Source: CALHVX01 sp039198065
GTDB lineage: Bacteria; Pseudomonadota; Gammaproteobacteria; Pseudomonadales; Azotimanducaceae
Reading direction: 5' to 3'
DNA: 64,000 nucleotides
Assembly (NCBI GenBank): GCA_039198065.1
Contig: JBCCTU010000011.1
Coordinates: 68,472 to 132,471 of the forward strand
In this document: piece after piece, positions 52,066-61,725 of the stretch
Numbering within the stretch: position 1 is the stretch's first letter
Layout: each line of letters begins with the position of its first letter
The notes under the pieces: model-generated
What the model saw: the letters and a program-made list of their open reading frames with translations, nothing else
What the model was told of the DNA's origin: nothing
Databases searched by the model: none
Made by a program: the position numbers and the translations under genes

Positions 52066-53604
52066 ATTCGCTTTGCCCCAGTACTCGTCTTTGAGCAGTC
52101 GTTTGTAGAGCTTGCCGGTCGGTAGGCGCGGCAGCTCGGCACGATAGTCGATGCTCTTCGGGCATTTATAGTGCGCCAGATGCTCCCGGGCGTAGGCCAT
52201 GAGTTCATCGGTTAGCGCTGCATCCGCCGTCACGCCTTCAGCCAGCTGCACAACGGCCTTCACCTCTTCGCCCATCTCTTCATTGGGTACGCCGATCACG
52301 GCAACGTCGGCGATCTTGTCATTCATGATGAGGGCGTCTTCAATCTCCTGTGGATAGATGTTCACACCTCCGGAGATGATCATGAAGGTCGCGCGGTCTG
52401 TGAGGAACAGGAACCCGTCATCGTCGACGTAGCCGACGTCGCCTAACGCAGTCCAGTTGTCGTGCTGCGGGTGGCGGGAGCTTTTGGTTTTCTCCGAGTC
52501 CTTGTGATAGCTGAACGGCGCTACCGGCATTTCAAAGTAGACGATGCCCGGCTCGCCGTTGGGTAGCTCGGTGCCGTCCTCGTCGCAGATGTGCAGCGTG
52601 CCGAGCAGCGGTGTGCCCACCGTGCCGGGCCGCTTGAGCCAGTCCTGGGGGCCGCAGTAGCAGAACCCGTTGAGCTCGGTGCCGGCGTAGTACTCGTGCA
52701 GGATGGGACCCCACCAGTCGAACATTTGCTGTTTGATGCCCACTGGGCAGGGGGCGGCTGCGTGGATGGCCACTTTATGACTCGACAGGCTGAAGCCGCT
52801 GCGTGCGTCTGCGGGGAGCTTCAGCATGCGCGTGAACATGGTCGGCACCCATTGGCTGTGGGTTACGCCATAGTCCTGAATCGCTTGGAGGGATCCGACT
52901 TCGTCGAAGCGCTGCATCATGACAACGGTGCCACCGAGCGCTTGCGCGGCAATACTGAAGCCGATGGGCGCTGAGTGATAAAGCGGCGCCGGTGACAGAT
53001 AGACCGTGTCCTCGCCGAAGCCCCAGATGGCTTTCTGCAGCCCGCCGATGCCGTTGTCTTCGTCGCTGATCTTCTTATCTAACGGCGGTCGGAAGATGCC
53101 CTTAGGTCGCCCGGTGGTGCCGGAGCTGTAGAGCATGAATTGGCCTGCAGGCTCGTCCGCCAGGTTCTCCGTGGATTGTCCCGCAATCGCTTCCTCATAG
53201 GCTTCAAAGCCGTCGACGGTCCCGTCGACCATCAGGAAGTTCGTACAGTTGGGCGCGTAGGGTGCGATGTCCTTCGCGATCTCGGCGAGCTTGGCGGAGG
53301 TCAGCAGCGCTTTTGCTTCGCAGTTGTCGACGATGTAGCCGGCCTCCTCGGCGGTCAGGTACCGGTTGACCGTGGTGATGTAGAGCCCACTGCGCAGCGC
53401 TGCCCAGCAGATTTCGAAGAATCGCAGGTTGTTCTCCATGAACAGTGCGACGTGATCGTTGGGTCGCAACCCGCGGCTGTAGAGAAGCTGTGCGAGCTGA
53501 TTGGAGCGCCGGTCTAGTTCGGCCCAGCTGATCGTCGCGCCCGTCTCGGCCTGGATGACGGCCGGCTTGTCCGGTGTTTTGGTTCCCCAGTGTCCTGGAT
53601 ACAT
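52051..53604 (-). CDS. Acyl-CoA synthetase (AMP-forming)
   Basis: A 517-residue ANL-family adenylating enzyme. The phosphate loop is LYSSGTTGRPKGIF; other motifs are YYAGTELNGFCYCGP, GDVGYVDDDGFLFLTDRATFMIISGGVNIYPQEIE, and the C-terminal lysine in LPRLPTGKLYKRLL. It activates a carboxylic acid with ATP and CoA. The ATG at 53604 has GGGGGGC just upstream; the frame to 53679 is less likely. Substrate chain type unknown. With the convergent enoyl-CoA hydratase it suggests acid catabolism. Confidence 0.93.
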   Translation of the reverse strand: MYPGHWGTKTPDKPAVIQAETGATISWAELDRRSNQLAQLLYSRGLRPNDHVALFMENNLRFFEICWAALRSGLYITTVNRYLTAEEAGYIVDNCEAKALLTSAKLAEIAKDIAPYAPNCTNFLMVDGTVDGFEAYEEAIAGQSTENLADEPAGQFMLYSSGTTGRPKGIFRPPLDKKISDEDNGIGGLQKAIWGFGEDTVYLSPAPLYHSAPIGFSIAAQALGGTVVMMQRFDEVGSLQAIQDYGVTHSQWVPTMFTRMLKLPADARSGFSLSSHKVAIHAAAPCPVGIKQQMFDWWGPILHEYYAGTELNGFCYCGPQDWLKRPGTVGTPLLGTLHICDEDGTELPNGEPGIVYFEMPVAPFSYHKDSEKTKSSRHPQHDNWTALGDVGYVDDDGFLFLTDRATFMIISGGVNIYPQEIEDALIMNDKIADVAVIGVPNEEMGEEVKAVVQLAEGVTADAALTDELMAYAREHLAHYKCPKSIDYRAELPRLPTGKLYKRLLKDEYWGKANSRIV

Positions 53605-53743
53605 AGTTGCCCCCCTCTGCGTGGTATCGCGCTCGTAGATACTCCGACTGCGTTGGCCGGAAGACGCCCGCGTAGTCATAGCTCCCTCACCGTGAGGCTA
53701 CCGCAAGCACAGGCGTTTGGTGTCGTTTTCTGTGGCGACCGCG

Positions 53744-55486
53744 CTACTCAATGTCAGCCAGCGCCCGCATGGCCTGTTCGGTGGTGAAGTAGATCCGGCC
53801 CGAGAGCGAGGTAATAAATTCCGTCTGCTGCAGTTTCGCCAGCGGCCGTGCTTTGACGTCGGCCAGGTGAGTGGTGATGCCACGTGCCCGGAGACCGTCG
53901 TTGAGCCGGTACAGCATCTCCAGCCCGCTCGAGTCGATGCGGTTGATGGCGCTGAAAACCAGCAGCAGGTGGCGGGTCCCTCGGCGGCGCTCGAGGATCT
54001 TGAGCACCTTGTTTTCGATCTGGTTGGCGTTGGCGAAGTAGAGGCTCTCGTCGATACGCACAGCGGCAACGTGCGACAGGGTCTCGACGTCGTAGCGGTT
54101 GACGGCCTTGAATTGCTCTGTGCCCGGCATGCGCCCGACTTCGGCGATGTAGGGGCGACTGGAGTCGCGCACGAGGAAGGCGATGGACAGCAGCACGCCG
54201 ACAATCAGTCCGGTTTCGACGTTGTACAACAGCACGCAGCCGAGCGTGATGACCTGCGTCGCCACGTCGGAGCGATGGAACTTCCACTGCTCCTTGAGGT
54301 GCGCCAGATCAATCAGGCCAAAGACCGAAATAATGATGATCGATGCGAGCGCGGCCTGAGGTAGATAGGCGAACGCCGGGGTAAGGAACAGCAGCACGCC
54401 GACAATGACGGCCATACAGATCAGAGCGCTGATCTGAGTTTTGGCACCTGCCTGGTAGTTGACGCTCGAGCGGGTGAAGGAGCCCGCGACCGGATAGGCG
54501 CCGGTAAACGCGGCACCGACGTTGGCTGCGCCGAGAGCAATGAGTTCCTGATGACTGTTGACCCGCGTTCGCTCGCGGCTGGCCAAGGTAGCGCCAACGG
54601 AATAGCTCTCGACGTAGGCCACAAACGCGATCATCGCCGAGATCGGTGCCAGGTCGGTCCACAGCTCGAGGTCGAACGGCGGGATGGTGAGGCCGGGTAG
54701 TCCTCCCGGCACCTGACCCACAGTGCTCAGATTCTGGGTCGACTCCAGGTCCAGCAAGAAGACCGTCAGTCCGGCGAGCACAGCGGCAGCAATGGGTCCG
54801 GCTTTCGAGATCGGGTGCTCGCGCGGAAAGTCCCGATCCAACCGGCGCAGCAGCGGAATCAGGGCATAGCTGAAGAAGAACACACAGAACATGCTCGCGG
54901 CAGCGATCAGCGTCGCCGCCGGATTGATGTTCTCGAACTGCGCGATCAGATCGCCCAGCCGAATCAGGGGGGATGCGTCGGTATGGGTGAACTCGAGGCC
55001 GAAGAAGGCGTGCAGCTGGCTGAGGATAATGAGAATGGCAGCCGCGTTGACGAACCCGGTGATGACCGCGTGGCTCAGAAGGTTCACGATCCCACCCATC
55101 TGCAGCAGCCGCAGGATCCACAGAAACAGTCCCGCCTGGAGTGACAGCACCGTGGTAATGCCGAGATAGGCATCTGAATACGCCGGGGCGTAGGCGCCAA
55201 CGGCGCTGGCGACCATAAGGGCGGCAACGGCGACGGGACCGACGACGAGATGCTGGGACGAGCCGAGCACCGCATAGATCATCATGGGTACAAGGCAGGC
55301 ATACAGACCAGCTTCCGCCGGCAGTCCGGCGACGAAGGCGTACGCGATCGCCTGCGGTACGGTGATGATGCCGAGGATGAGGCCGGCAAGCACGTCCGGG
55401 CCTGCGTCTCGACGCTTGTAGGTCTCAACCGTACCCCAGAGGGGTAGGTAGCTGCGCCAGTTCTTAACGGTCAGATCAACGCGCAC
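53744..55486 (-). CDS. SulP family inorganic anion transporter with STAS domain
   Basis: A 580-residue transporter with about 12-14 helices: GILTVPQ-type motif (LILGIITVPQAIAYAFVAGLP), VVGPVAVAALMVASAVG, and GANVGAAFTGAYPVAGSFTRSSVNYQAGAKTQIS. A cytosolic STAS domain occupies about residues 455-580 (ESLYFANANQIENKVLKIL, FSAINRIDSSGLEMLYRL). SulP proteins carry sulfate, bicarbonate or carboxylates. No partner gene for a particular anion is beside it. Confidence 0.93.
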   Translation of the reverse strand: MRVDLTVKNWRSYLPLWGTVETYKRRDAGPDVLAGLILGIITVPQAIAYAFVAGLPAEAGLYACLVPMMIYAVLGSSQHLVVGPVAVAALMVASAVGAYAPAYSDAYLGITTVLSLQAGLFLWILRLLQMGGIVNLLSHAVITGFVNAAAILIILSQLHAFFGLEFTHTDASPLIRLGDLIAQFENINPAATLIAAASMFCVFFFSYALIPLLRRLDRDFPREHPISKAGPIAAAVLAGLTVFLLDLESTQNLSTVGQVPGGLPGLTIPPFDLELWTDLAPISAMIAFVAYVESYSVGATLASRERTRVNSHQELIALGAANVGAAFTGAYPVAGSFTRSSVNYQAGAKTQISALICMAVIVGVLLFLTPAFAYLPQAALASIIIISVFGLIDLAHLKEQWKFHRSDVATQVITLGCVLLYNVETGLIVGVLLSIAFLVRDSSRPYIAEVGRMPGTEQFKAVNRYDVETLSHVAAVRIDESLYFANANQIENKVLKILERRRGTRHLLLVFSAINRIDSSGLEMLYRLNDGLRARGITTHLADVKARPLAKLQQTEFITSLSGRIYFTTEQAMRALADIE

Positions 55487-55602
55487 TGGCGGCCGGTTCG
55501 TCCCTGAGGGTACTGCGATGCACTATTGTAGCGAGCGTGGCGGATTCCGGGGGCGAATCTCCGCACAGCAGCGCCGATAATTGCGACAGGGGAGCGCACG
55601 CG

Positions 55603-56613
55603 ATGATCCGAGAAGACTGGCTCAATCAACACGATGAGCCCATCGTCGACCCTGAGCTACCGATCTGCGATCCACACCACCATCTTTGGGATCACGAGCT
55701 CAGCCGCTACCTGCTCGACGAATTGCTGGCCGACGCCCACTCCGGGCATCGCGTGGTCAGCACGGTATTCGTCGAGTGCGCCAGCATGTATCGGGCGACG
55801 GGACCGGAATCGCTCCGCAGTGTCGGAGAGGTGGAATTCGTCAACGGCATCGCAGCGATGGCGGCGAGCGGAAACTACGGCGACGTCGCGGTGGCGGCCG
55901 GTATCGTCAGTTTTGCTGACCTGACGCTGGGGGCTGCGTTGGGGCCTGTGCTCGATGCACACGCGGCCGCATCGCCACGGTTCCGTGGGGTGCGCCACGC
56001 GGCGGGCTGGGATGCCAGCCCCGAGGTACGAAACTCGCACACCAATCCGCCGCAGTCGCTGTTTCTCGACGCGAGCTTTCAGGCCGGCGTTCGGATGCTG
56101 GGTGCGCGCGGCCTGACTTTCGACGCCTGGCTTTACCACTCCCAACTGCCGGAGCTGACGGTGTTGGCTCGTACCTGCCCAGACACGCAAATCGTACTGG
56201 ATCACTTCGGCGGCCCGCTCGGCATCGGCCCCTACGCAGGCCGGCAGCTCGAAATCTTCGAGCGCTGGCGCCAGGACCTGGTCGAGCTGGCAAGCTGTCC
56301 GAACGTCGTTGCCAAACTGGGCGGGTTAGTCATGCCCATCAACGGCTTCGGGCTCCACAAAGCACCGCGCCCACCGAGCTCAGATCAGCTGGTTGAGTTG
56401 ACTGCCCCCTACTATCGGTACGCGATCGAAATCTTTGGCAGCGAGCGCTGCATGTTTGAAAGCAACTTCCCCGTGGACAAGCAGAGCGTCAGCTACAGGG
56501 TCCTTTGGAACTCGTTTAAAAAGCTCGTTGCCGATGCCAGTGCTTCGGAGCGCCGCGCGTTGTTTCATGACACGGCGGTGCGCACCTACCGTCTAGAAAC
56601 AGCCCGACCCTGA
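55603..56613 (+). CDS. Amidohydrolase family (amidohydrolase-2 type) protein
   Basis: A 336-residue TIM-barrel protein. The metal-binding start CDPHHHLWDH, FRGVRHAAGWD, IVLDHFGGPLG and CMFESNFPVDK match the amidohydrolase-2 family, which includes lactonases and decarboxylases. The last motif has Asn (SNFP) where many members have Asp, a variant known in this family. ATG 55603 follows GGGGAG; a frame from 55537 is less likely. Substrate unknown. Confidence 0.88.
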   Translation: MIREDWLNQHDEPIVDPELPICDPHHHLWDHELSRYLLDELLADAHSGHRVVSTVFVECASMYRATGPESLRSVGEVEFVNGIAAMAASGNYGDVAVAAGIVSFADLTLGAALGPVLDAHAAASPRFRGVRHAAGWDASPEVRNSHTNPPQSLFLDASFQAGVRMLGARGLTFDAWLYHSQLPELTVLARTCPDTQIVLDHFGGPLGIGPYAGRQLEIFERWRQDLVELASCPNVVAKLGGLVMPINGFGLHKAPRPPSSDQLVELTAPYYRYAIEIFGSERCMFESNFPVDKQSVSYRVLWNSFKKLVADASASERRALFHDTAVRTYRLETARP

Positions 56614-56634
56614 GCGTCCGGTGCGCGGTTCCGG

Positions 56635-57276
56635 TTAGGCAAGCGCTCCGAGATCGGCTTGGTTCAGATACTCGACGAACGGGTCCGTGGCGGCGTCCCG
56701 GTGCCACTGGTATTCGGTAAATCGAGCCACCTGCTCTGCCGCGGCGTCACCGCAGTGCGCGGCAATCACGGCAAGTGCCATGTCCGTTCCTGCGGACACC
56801 CCGGAGGAGGTTACGAAGGGGCCATCCACGACCCAGCGGGCCGCTTCGACCCAGGTTACGGCGCTGCTCTGGTTGGTTGCGAGGCTGAAGAACATTTTGT
56901 TGGAGGTGGCGCGGCGGCCGTCGAGAAGTCTGCACTTCGCGAGCAGCGCTGAGCCGGTGCAGACCGACATGACCGTCTTGGCCGTCGCCGCCTGCTTGAC
57001 CAAAAACTCTGCCAGCGCTGGATTCTCGAGCTGCGGCACTGTCCCCATGCCGCCGGGAACGAGCAGCAGATCGAAGGCCGGCGCCTCGGTGAAGCCAACG
57101 CTGGCCAGGGTTTCCGGTCCCTGGTAGGAGCGCACCGGGCCGGTGTGTTCAGCAACACACACGATCTCGAACTGGCCCCGCAGCGAGCCGAACATTTCCA
57201 GCGGTCCGTAAAGATCGAGGAGTTCGAAGTCCGGGTACAGAACGGCGCCAAGGGTTTTGCGTGGTGCGGCAGACAT
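56635..57276 (-). CDS. DJ-1/PfpI family protein
   Basis: A 213-residue class I glutamine amidotransferase-like protein: GAVLYPDFELLDLYGPLEMFG, LLLVPGGMGT, and the nucleophile elbow SVCTGSALLAK with the conserved Cys. The lower part resembles isonitrile hydratase/transcriptional-regulator-type DJ-1 proteins. ATG 57276 is chosen; a frame to 57432 is unconserved. Convergent with the amidohydrolase gene and divergent from the sulfotransferase gene. Activity uncertain. Confidence 0.85.
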   Translation of the reverse strand: MSAAPRKTLGAVLYPDFELLDLYGPLEMFGSLRGQFEIVCVAEHTGPVRSYQGPETLASVGFTEAPAFDLLLVPGGMGTVPQLENPALAEFLVKQAATAKTVMSVCTGSALLAKCRLLDGRRATSNKMFFSLATNQSSAVTWVEAARWVVDGPFVTSSGVSAGTDMALAVIAAHCGDAAAEQVARFTEYQWHRDAATDPFVEYLNQADLGALA

Positions 57277-57388
57277 GGACTGGCTCCTCGAGATGGGACG
57301 TGCGCGCAGTATGCGAACTCCACGGTTCTGCACAAGGCAGGGTATGGTGACCGGCGTCGAAAGATTGGTTACGCAAGAGGAACGAACC

Positions 57389-58036
57389 ATGCCGCTGGAA
57401 ATTGTCGGTGCCGGATTCGGCCGCACGGGCACGCTGTCGTTGAAGTTCGCGCTGGAAAAGCTGGGCTTTGGTCCCTGCTATCACATGATGGAGGTTCACA
57501 AGAACGAGGGTCACGAGGCGCTGTGGACCGCTGCTGCCGATGGCCAAACCATGGACTGGGCGTCGCTGTTTCAGGACTACCGTGCGGCGGTCGATTGGCC
57601 ATCGTGCAACTGGTGGCGGGAACAGCTTGCGGCCTTTCCCGGGGCGCGCGTCATTCTCTCTCACCGCGATCCGGACGCCTGGTACCGCAGCGTCATGAAC
57701 ACGATCTATGCCCACAGCTGCGCCGGCCGGGACAGCGACGACGGACGCCGTCGTGCCGCGGCAGCAATGGCCTTCGAAGTGATCTGGGACGGCGTGTTTG
57801 ACGGCCGGCTGGATGACCGCGACCACGTGATCGACTGTTTTCTGCGGCACAATCAGGCGGTCCGCGAGACAGTACCGGCCGCCCAGCTGCTCGAGTATCA
57901 ACCCGGGGATGGTTGGGAACCGCTGTGCGCTTTTCTTGAGGTGCCGGTGCCAGACGAGCCCTATCCGCGCGTCAACTCCACCGCGGAGTTCAATTCACAC
58001 GCCAACCGATTCGTCGAACGGCCCAGCGATTCCTGA
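57389..58036 (+). CDS. Sulfotransferase family protein
   Basis: A 215-residue protein of the sulfotransferase/P-loop type: IVGAGFGRTGTLSLKFALEKLG at the N-terminus (5' phosphosulfate-binding loop), VILSHRDPDAWYRSVMNTIY (3' phosphate motif) and a Trp-rich central region. This is the short animal/fungal/proteobacterial group often called sulfotransferase family with GRTGT. The ribosome binding site AAGAGG precedes ATG 57389. Its 3' end overlaps the convergent Nudix gene by 42 bases. The acceptor is unknown, and PAPS use is inferred only from the fold. Confidence 0.85.
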   Translation: MPLEIVGAGFGRTGTLSLKFALEKLGFGPCYHMMEVHKNEGHEALWTAAADGQTMDWASLFQDYRAAVDWPSCNWWREQLAAFPGARVILSHRDPDAWYRSVMNTIYAHSCAGRDSDDGRRRAAAAMAFEVIWDGVFDGRLDDRDHVIDCFLRHNQAVRETVPAAQLLEYQPGDGWEPLCAFLEVPVPDEPYPRVNSTAEFNSHANRFVERPSDS

Positions 58037-58483
58037 ATGGCCCGCGAGTAGCGCGTGGAGGTGTTGAATAGCCTGCCATTCGTAGCCGGCGTGAAGCGAG
58101 CGCTCCGCAGCCAACGCCTCAACACCCTGGGTGTTGAACCAACGTACGTGCATCAGCTCTGAGTCATCGATGCGGGGTATGTCGCCGCGCCACTCGGCGG
58201 CCACAACCAGGTGGCTACTCTGCTTGTAGTCGTAGGCGCCGACGGAGAGTGCATCGCTCAGCTGAATACCGAGTTCTTCATCAACTTCGCGCAGCGCCGC
58301 GCGGTGAGGATCTTCGCGCCATTCCACCGCTCCGCCCACCAGCCCCCAGCGGGGTCGGCGGCGATATCGAAAGCTGGCGTGCACTGCCAGCAGGTATTCG
58401 CGCTCCGCAGCCGGTGAAGCAGCGTCCTCTGTCGGTCGATGCAGGATGCACCGCGCGGTTTTGTAGCGTCGGCGGTTGCGCAC
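57995..58483 (-). CDS. Nudix hydrolase
   Basis: A 162-residue Nudix-fold protein. The Nudix box GGAVEWREDPHRAALREVDEELGIQL fits GX5EX7REUXEEXGU with all acidic residues. It hydrolyses a nucleoside diphosphate derivative, probably a sugar nucleotide, NADH or mutagenic NTP; specificity unknown. It is 5 bases downstream of nhaA, so probably co-transcribed with it. Confidence 0.88.
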   Translation of the reverse strand: MRNRRRYKTARCILHRPTEDAASPAAEREYLLAVHASFRYRRRPRWGLVGGAVEWREDPHRAALREVDEELGIQLSDALSVGAYDYKQSSHLVVAAEWRGDIPRIDDSELMHVRWFNTQGVEALAAERSLHAGYEWQAIQHLHALLAGHSGIAGPFDESVGV

Positions 58484-58488
58484 GGCGC

Positions 58489-59688
58489 CTACGACTCGGT
58501 CCCATCGGCAGCAGCAGTGTCCGATTTCGGCAAGACGGCGCGTAGGAACAGATAACCGACAACGGCGGATACGAGGGAGCCCGCGAGAATACCGAGCCGC
58601 TCGTCGAAACCACGGACCGACGGCGGTTCAGGAAAGGCCAAGGAACCAATGAACAGGCTCATGGTGAAACCGATGCCGCAGAGGATCGCGACGCCGTAGA
58701 GTTGGGCCAGCGTGACACCGGCTGGCAGGCGTGCGATGCGCAGCAACAGCGACAGCGCGGCCAGGCCAAAAACGCCGATCTGCTTGCCGAGTACCAGGGC
58801 GATGATGATTCCGAGCGAAACCGGCCCAGTTAGATCGTCGAGACCGGCACCGCGCAGATCGAGCCCGGCGTTGGCGAACGCGAATACGGGCAGCACGCCA
58901 AAGGCAACCGCTGTGTGCAGATCGTGCTCGAGGGTTTTCAACGGCGAGTAATCCGGGCGCTTAGGGTCTTTCAGCGGAATGAACTGCGCAAGCACGACGC
59001 CGGCGAGGGTTGCGTGGACACCGGACTTAAGCACCGCCAGCCACATGATCAGGCCCACCAGCAGGTACGGCGAAAACTCCGTTACCTGGCGGCGATTGAG
59101 GAACCAGAGAACCGGTATGCAGGCGGCGGCGACGGCGAGGGCCGTAATGGAAAGGTTGCTGGTGTAAAACACGGCAATGATTGCGATGGCCGAGAGGTCA
59201 TCAAAGATCGCGACGCTGACAAGAAACACCTTTAGCGCCGTTGGAACGCGACTGCCGAGTGCGCCGAGCACGGCCAGCGCAAAGGCGATATCGGTGGCTG
59301 CAGGAATCGCCCAGCCTTTGAGTGCCAGCTCGTCACCGAGATTGAGCTGCCAGTAGATCAGCGCCGGTACCGCAAGTCCGCCGAGCGCTCCGAAGGCCGG
59401 CAGGGCGACGGTTCGTGGGTCACTCAGCTCGCCGTCAAGGATCTCCCGCTTAATCTCGAGGCCGACGAGCAAAAAGAACAGGGCCATCAGCCCGTCGTTG
59501 ATCCAGAGCAACAACGATTTGTCGACGCCGAAGCCGCCGACCGTCACCACAACGGGCAGATCGAGCAGCGCTCGATAGTCGGCACTTAAGGGCGAGTTGG
59601 CTATGGCCATGGCGAGCGCGGCAGCGGTGATGAGCGCAAACCCGCCGGCGGCTTCGAGCTTCAGAAAGTCTTTGAGGGCGTCCAGCAT
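58489..59688 (-). CDS. nhaA: Na+/H+ antiporter NhaA
   Basis: A 399-residue antiporter of NhaA type, with LEAAGGFALITAAALAMAIANSP at the start, GLEIKREILDGEL, GWAIPAATDIAFALAVLGALGSRVP with the conserved TDIAF, and IFDDLSAIAIIAVFYT with the Asp pair that binds sodium. ATG 59688 has GGAG upstream; a frame starting at 59706 is less likely. It exports sodium in exchange for protons, in keeping with an aquatic habitat. Confidence 0.95.
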   Translation of the reverse strand: MLDALKDFLKLEAAGGFALITAAALAMAIANSPLSADYRALLDLPVVVTVGGFGVDKSLLLWINDGLMALFFLLVGLEIKREILDGELSDPRTVALPAFGALGGLAVPALIYWQLNLGDELALKGWAIPAATDIAFALAVLGALGSRVPTALKVFLVSVAIFDDLSAIAIIAVFYTSNLSITALAVAAACIPVLWFLNRRQVTEFSPYLLVGLIMWLAVLKSGVHATLAGVVLAQFIPLKDPKRPDYSPLKTLEHDLHTAVAFGVLPVFAFANAGLDLRGAGLDDLTGPVSLGIIIALVLGKQIGVFGLAALSLLLRIARLPAGVTLAQLYGVAILCGIGFTMSLFIGSLAFPEPPSVRGFDERLGILAGSLVSAVVGYLFLRAVLPKSDTAAADGTES

Positions 59689-59729
59689 GCGGTGGATCTC
59701 CGGCAAGGCGCCCCGCTATGCCAACGCGG

Positions 59730-60278
59730 TCAACTGTCGCCTTGTGGTCCCGGGGTCGTTGGCACCGAATCCTTTGATTCAGCCCGCGATGATTCAGACC
59801 GCGACGGTTCAGACCGCGGAGCATTAGCCGGTGATGCATCGGGCGTGCTCAATCCGTCCGGGTCGTCGCGCCGGCGGCCGTTGCCGGTTCGTGCGCCGTC
59901 AAAAACCTGGCGCATGAGATTGAGCGGATTGAGCTCGTTGAGCTGTCGAAAGCGTGAGCGGAGCATGTCCTGTTGTTCTATGTACAGCAGAATACTCTGC
60001 TCGATGTAACGCGAGATGAAGCTTCCCATGCGATCCCCGTACAGGCGGATGATCTGCTCGATAGCCCGATTTGTCAGAATCGGTTCGTGCCCCTGGGCTT
60101 CCTGTTCGGAGAGAATCTGCAGCAGTACGGAACGGGTGATGTCGGTGCCGTCTTTGGAATCCTCGACGGTGATGCTTTCACCACGAATGATTAGTTTGCG
60201 CACGTCATCGACGGTCACGTAGCGGCTGTCGGTTGTGTCGTAGAGACGGCGGTTGGGATACTTCTTGAGCTGGTGCAT
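59730..60278 (-). CDS. phaR: Polyhydroxyalkanoate synthesis repressor PhaR
   Basis: A 182-residue PhaR-type regulator. The DNA-binding PHB/PHA accumulation domain is evident: KKYPNRRLYDTTDSRYVTVDDVRKLI, ITRSVLLQILSEQE and a helix with MGSFISRYIEQSILLYIEQQD, which binds granules. The C-terminus is a Ser/Arg-rich low-complexity tail with three 5-residue repeats (from a 15-bp repeat at 59776-59820). It represses phasin and other PHA genes and is released on granule formation. It overlaps the lipase-like gene by one base (TGATG). Confidence 0.9.
   Translation of the reverse strand: MHQLKKYPNRRLYDTTDSRYVTVDDVRKLIIRGESITVEDSKDGTDITRSVLLQILSEQEAQGHEPILTNRAIEQIIRLYGDRMGSFISRYIEQSILLYIEQQDMLRSRFRQLNELNPLNLMRQVFDGARTGNGRRRDDPDGLSTPDASPANAPRSEPSRSESSRAESKDSVPTTPGPQGDS
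59776..59820. repeat. 15-bp tandem repeat in the phaR C-terminal tail
   Basis: GATTCAGCCCGCGAT, GATTCAGACCGCGAC, GGTTCAGACCGCGGA occur in frame and encode the SESSR-like repeat of PhaR. Confidence 0.75.
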
Positions 60279-61087
60279 CAGCCTGCCGCGTAGACCGGCT
60301 GAGGATAGACATAGGGCCGCAAACCGCGGGCCCGCTCGAAACGCTCGAAGAAGCGCGGTGGTTGCGCCAGCCGATCGGTAACGGCGTGCAGCACCGCTGG
60401 CTGAATCGCCATACCGGAATGGCTGCCGAGCACCTCGATGTTGTCCGTATTCGGGCGGTCGCGCTCAATGCAGGATTGCCAGGACACGACGCCGTCGGTG
60501 CGGCTGTAAATCGCAGCACAGGGCACGGGCGGTGGTTCAGAGGGATCTTCGGTTAACAGATAGTCGCGAAGTTCTTCGGCGGAGCTCGTCGACACCCGCT
60601 CAAACAGGCTCTGCACCAGTGGGTTTGTGCCCTGGCCGTCGCCAAGGCCAAAGGGGCTGCCGAGCGTAATGACCATCCGAACCCGATCCGGGTAGCGCCG
60701 CGCAAGTTCGCGCGCCAGCACTCCGCCAAGGCTTTGGCCAACGAGCGAGATCGGCGCTCCGCCTACCGCGTCGCTTAGATCTACAAATCGCGCGGCCAGG
60801 GAATCGATCAAATCCGGTCGCCCGGTATTCCGACCGAGCTCCCAGGGATGGGCATCGTAGCCGAGTAGGTTCAGCACGCGGCGAAGCGCCCGGGTCGACA
60901 GGTCGCTGGCGAGGAAGCCCGGGAGCGTCATGACCGTGTGCCCATCGCCCCGCGGTCCGCTCAGGAGTAAGGGGAGCGCGGAGAGAAAGGATGCGGCCTC
61001 TGCGGCCACGCGGGCCGGTTCAGACGCCGAGTAAAGCCACGATGGCGGGCTTGAACGGTGTGTTTCGACATCTACTACGGTGTACAC
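60278..61087 (-). CDS. Lipase-like alpha/beta hydrolase upstream of phaR
   Basis: A protein of about 269 residues with an alpha/beta hydrolase core: VMTLPGFLASDLSTRALRRVLNLLGYDAHPW, LVGQSLGGVLARELA (nucleophile Ser), YSRTDGVVSW (acid) and a C-terminal His region (LGSHSGMAI). The frame is open to 61192, but a GTG at 61087 has GAGGGAG about 10 bases upstream and lies past the probable PhaR site at 61180-61196, so I take that start. It overlaps phaR by one base, so it may work in storage-polymer or lipid turnover. Substrate unknown. Confidence 0.8.
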   Translation of the reverse strand: MYTVVDVETHRSSPPSWLYSASEPARVAAEAASFLSALPLLLSGPRGDGHTVMTLPGFLASDLSTRALRRVLNLLGYDAHPWELGRNTGRPDLIDSLAARFVDLSDAVGGAPISLVGQSLGGVLARELARRYPDRVRMVITLGSPFGLGDGQGTNPLVQSLFERVSTSSAEELRDYLLTEDPSEPPPVPCAAIYSRTDGVVSWQSCIERDRPNTDNIEVLGSHSGMAIQPAVLHAVTDRLAQPPRFFERFERARGLRPYVYPQPVYAAG

Positions 61088-61725
61088 CGGAAGGAATCTC
61101 CCTCGTTTTATGGTCGTAGCTGGCCAGTAATCGTTTGTCGCGCACCCTAAGTTGAGAACGCGTCGCATCCAGCGCGAAATACTGCACTGCACAATACGTA
61201 TGGTGGAGCACCGCGGTCAGGGCGTCAAATTTGCGTGACGGCGTGCGATCTGACACGCCCCGCCCCAGGGGCTGGACCTCGAAGTTAAGCGTCAGAATGC
61301 GTGATTGCCGGCCGGGTGAGACGCCGAGTTGTCATCAAGACGTAAGCCGATATCGATACATTCGCCCTTAAAAGGTGCAAAGTCGGGTCAGAACCGGTCA
61401 TAATCGCGCACCGCGTTTCGGGGTTTTTGTAATTAGTGAAAATCGCGAGACGATGTGTGGGGTGACAAAACCGTGTGAAAAGCCCCAGCAGAAGCTCTCT
61501 GGCGTGGGCCGGCCGAGTGTTTTGGTTGGCTGAAGAGGATTCGCCAGCCGCTGGCGCAATGATTGCAGCGATCAAAAAGGATTGAAGAAACGGGGTTTTA
61601 AACGGCCGCACGCCCCGACGCGGGCGAATAAACCCGGCGTGGATCACCAAGTGTCGGTGGCTACTGCCACCTTTTTAAAAAAGCATCAACGAAATAAGTG
61701 GCTCTGCCCACTTCAGGAGCACAAC
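61088..61725. other. Divergent intergenic region between lipase-phaR and WS/DGAT genes
   Basis: About 640 bases with no convincing gene. It contains the PhaR-like site at 61180-61196 and the leader of the WS/DGAT gene. In-frame sequence upstream of both starts is open but unconserved. No repeat or hairpin of note was seen. Confidence 0.5.
61180..61196 (-). promoter_or_regulatory. Probable PhaR operator upstream of the lipase-phaR operon
   Basis: On the minus strand it reads GTATTGTGCAGTGCAGTA, sharing TTGTGCAGTGCA with both copies of the 17-bp element upstream of the phasin gene. TGC/GCA-type sites are known PhaR targets in other bacteria. It lies about 95 bases upstream of the GTG start. 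Confidence 0.55.
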